A program made the translations under genes and the position numbers. From contig OY969900.1 of the NCBI GenBank assembly GCA_963704475.1, forward strand, positions 620,001 through 684,000: a stretch of DNA of 64,000 nt. Reading direction: 5' to 3'. A model generated the notes under the pieces. It was not told the origin of the DNA and did no database searches. It saw only the letters and a list, made by a program, of their open reading frames with translations. The DNA comes from UBA9655 sp963704475. Lineage in GTDB: Bacteria > Pseudomonadota > Alphaproteobacteria > UBA9655. Below are positions 63,478-64,000 of the stretch, one piece after another (the first letter of the stretch is position 1; every line of letters begins with the position of its first letter).

Positions 63478-63870
63478 ATGCCAAGCCAATTTATGACTAC
63501 CCCTTTAAAGGGAAGCCTGACAGAGTACTCTCATATCCTTATTTTCATGGCCATTGCGTTTGGGATTTCCATTCTGCTTGTTAGCCTTTCTTTTCTCAGA
63601 GGGCCCAGGCATCCAAATGCCGCAAAGCTCTCTCCTTATGAATGCGGTTTTGAGGCATTCGAGGATGCGCGGTTAAAATTTGACGTACGGTTCTATCTCG
63701 TTGCTATTTTATTCATTATATTTGACTTAGAAATCGCCTTCCTCTTTCCTTGGGCAGTGAGTCTAAAAGATATTGGCTTTTTTGGATTTTTCTCCATGAT
63801 GATTTTTTTAGCTGTTTTAGGAATAGGATTTGCCTATGAATGGCGGAAAGGGGCCTTAGAATGGGAATAA
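63478..63870 (+). CDS. nuoA: NADH-quinone oxidoreductase subunit A
   Basis: The 130-residue membrane subunit of complex I has three hydrophobic helices and the family signature SPYECGFEAFEDARLKFDVRFYLVAILFIIFDLEIAFLFPW (about 53-93). I start at the ATG at 63478 because the longer frame reads through the upstream repeat. Its stop overlaps the next gene's ATG by 10 bp. It indicates aerobic respiration with a proton-pumping NADH dehydrogenase. Confidence 0.95.
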   Translation: MPSQFMTTPLKGSLTEYSHILIFMAIAFGISILLVSLSFLRGPRHPNAAKLSPYECGFEAFEDARLKFDVRFYLVAILFIIFDLEIAFLFPWAVSLKDIGFFGFFSMMIFLAVLGIGFAYEWRKGALEWE

Positions 63871-64000
63871 CTCCTACTCTCACACATGAAGCGCTGAAAG
63901 CAGGATATAGTATCGACGCTATTCCTGAGGGGATTGATCCGGATATTCTTCTCGAAACCCTTGGTCAAGACGTCAGCCAAAAGGGGTTTATCCTAGGCAA
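63861..64000 (+). CDS. nuoB: NADH-quinone oxidoreductase subunit B, 5' part
   Basis: A frame starts at the ATG at 63861, inside the nuoA stop region, and runs off the window. The 46 visible residues include GIDPDILLETLGQDVSQKGFILG, which fits the alphaproteobacterial NuoB N-terminus. The cysteine ligands of cluster N2 would lie beyond the end. The position after nuoA supports the call. Confidence 0.8.
   Translation, partial: MGITPTLTHEALKAGYSIDAIPEGIDPDILLETLGQDVSQKGFILG

Overview
The window reads as a chromosomal stretch of a host-associated alphaproteobacterium. The evidence is a DUF2948 gene downstream of murA, flavin-dependent thymidylate synthase (ThyX), an alphaproteobacterial-style nuoA-nuoB junction, low GC, heavy insertion-sequence load, Ti-type conjugation genes and a secreted eukaryotic-type U-box protein. 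Together these point to an obligate or facultative intracellular lineage of the Holosporales/Rickettsiales kind, perhaps an amoeba or protist symbiont. That placement is inference; no rRNA is present to fix it.

Left part (1-20080): an IS-riddled accessory and metabolic region. An IS4-family element (487-1891) carries a broken transposase. A DUF4143 ATPase gene is frameshifted and cut by an IS200/IS605 element, which is itself split by an IS1595 element with an 8-bp target duplication. An IS630 element splits cyclopropane-fatty-acid synthase at a TA, and an IS30 element splits an alpha/beta hydrolase with a 3-bp ACG duplication. Both host genes reconstruct exactly in frame, so those insertions look recent. 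Intact genes include a DsbA-like oxidoreductase, a phosphoribosyltransferase, a TipAL-type MerR regulator, LysE exporters, a TetR/NTF2-like divergent pair with two palindromic operators, a MarR-GNAT fusion divergent from an AlaX-LysE pair (a plausible toxic-amino-acid response unit) and a SulP transporter.

Central part (20083-40315): a 20.2-kb integrated mobilizable element bounded by 47-bp direct repeats of the 3' half of tRNA-Thr(TGT). It carries a tyrosine integrase, a YhcG-like nuclease, a Toprim/DUF3987 primase-helicase, an AlpA-like small regulator, an array of GTCGCA repeats, a ribbon-helix-helix protein with a small partner, remnants of a VirD4/TraG coupling protein, a Ti-type TraA relaxase-helicase and a Ti-type TraD. 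Between the coupling-protein 3' end and the convergent relaxase 3' end lies a cargo bay. It holds two cargo genes (a secreted unknown and a secreted U-box protein), separated by a fused traA-3'/coupling-protein-3' scar that betrays tandem duplication of the bay.

Right part (40347-64000): mostly housekeeping genes (thyX, der, rnpB with a palindromic insertion in P3, an MFS carrier, a polar amino-acid ABC transporter lacking its binding protein, dcd, murA, DUF2948, uvrC, pgsA, tRNA-Val, glyA, nuoA, start of nuoB). At 54892-57905 an inverted, diverged copy of a 3-kb block of the central element reappears: the 148-residue protein, the ribbon-helix-helix protein, a secreted papain-like candidate effector and the GTCGCA repeats. 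It is followed by secreted proteins (histidine phosphatase, lytic transglycosylase, a Cys-rich tandem-repeat protein and two small Tyr/Pro- or His/Tyr-rich peptides).

The most interesting signals are the cargo bay with its U-box effector and the twice-occurring module made of a DNA-binding pair, a secreted papain-like protein and an iteron-like array.
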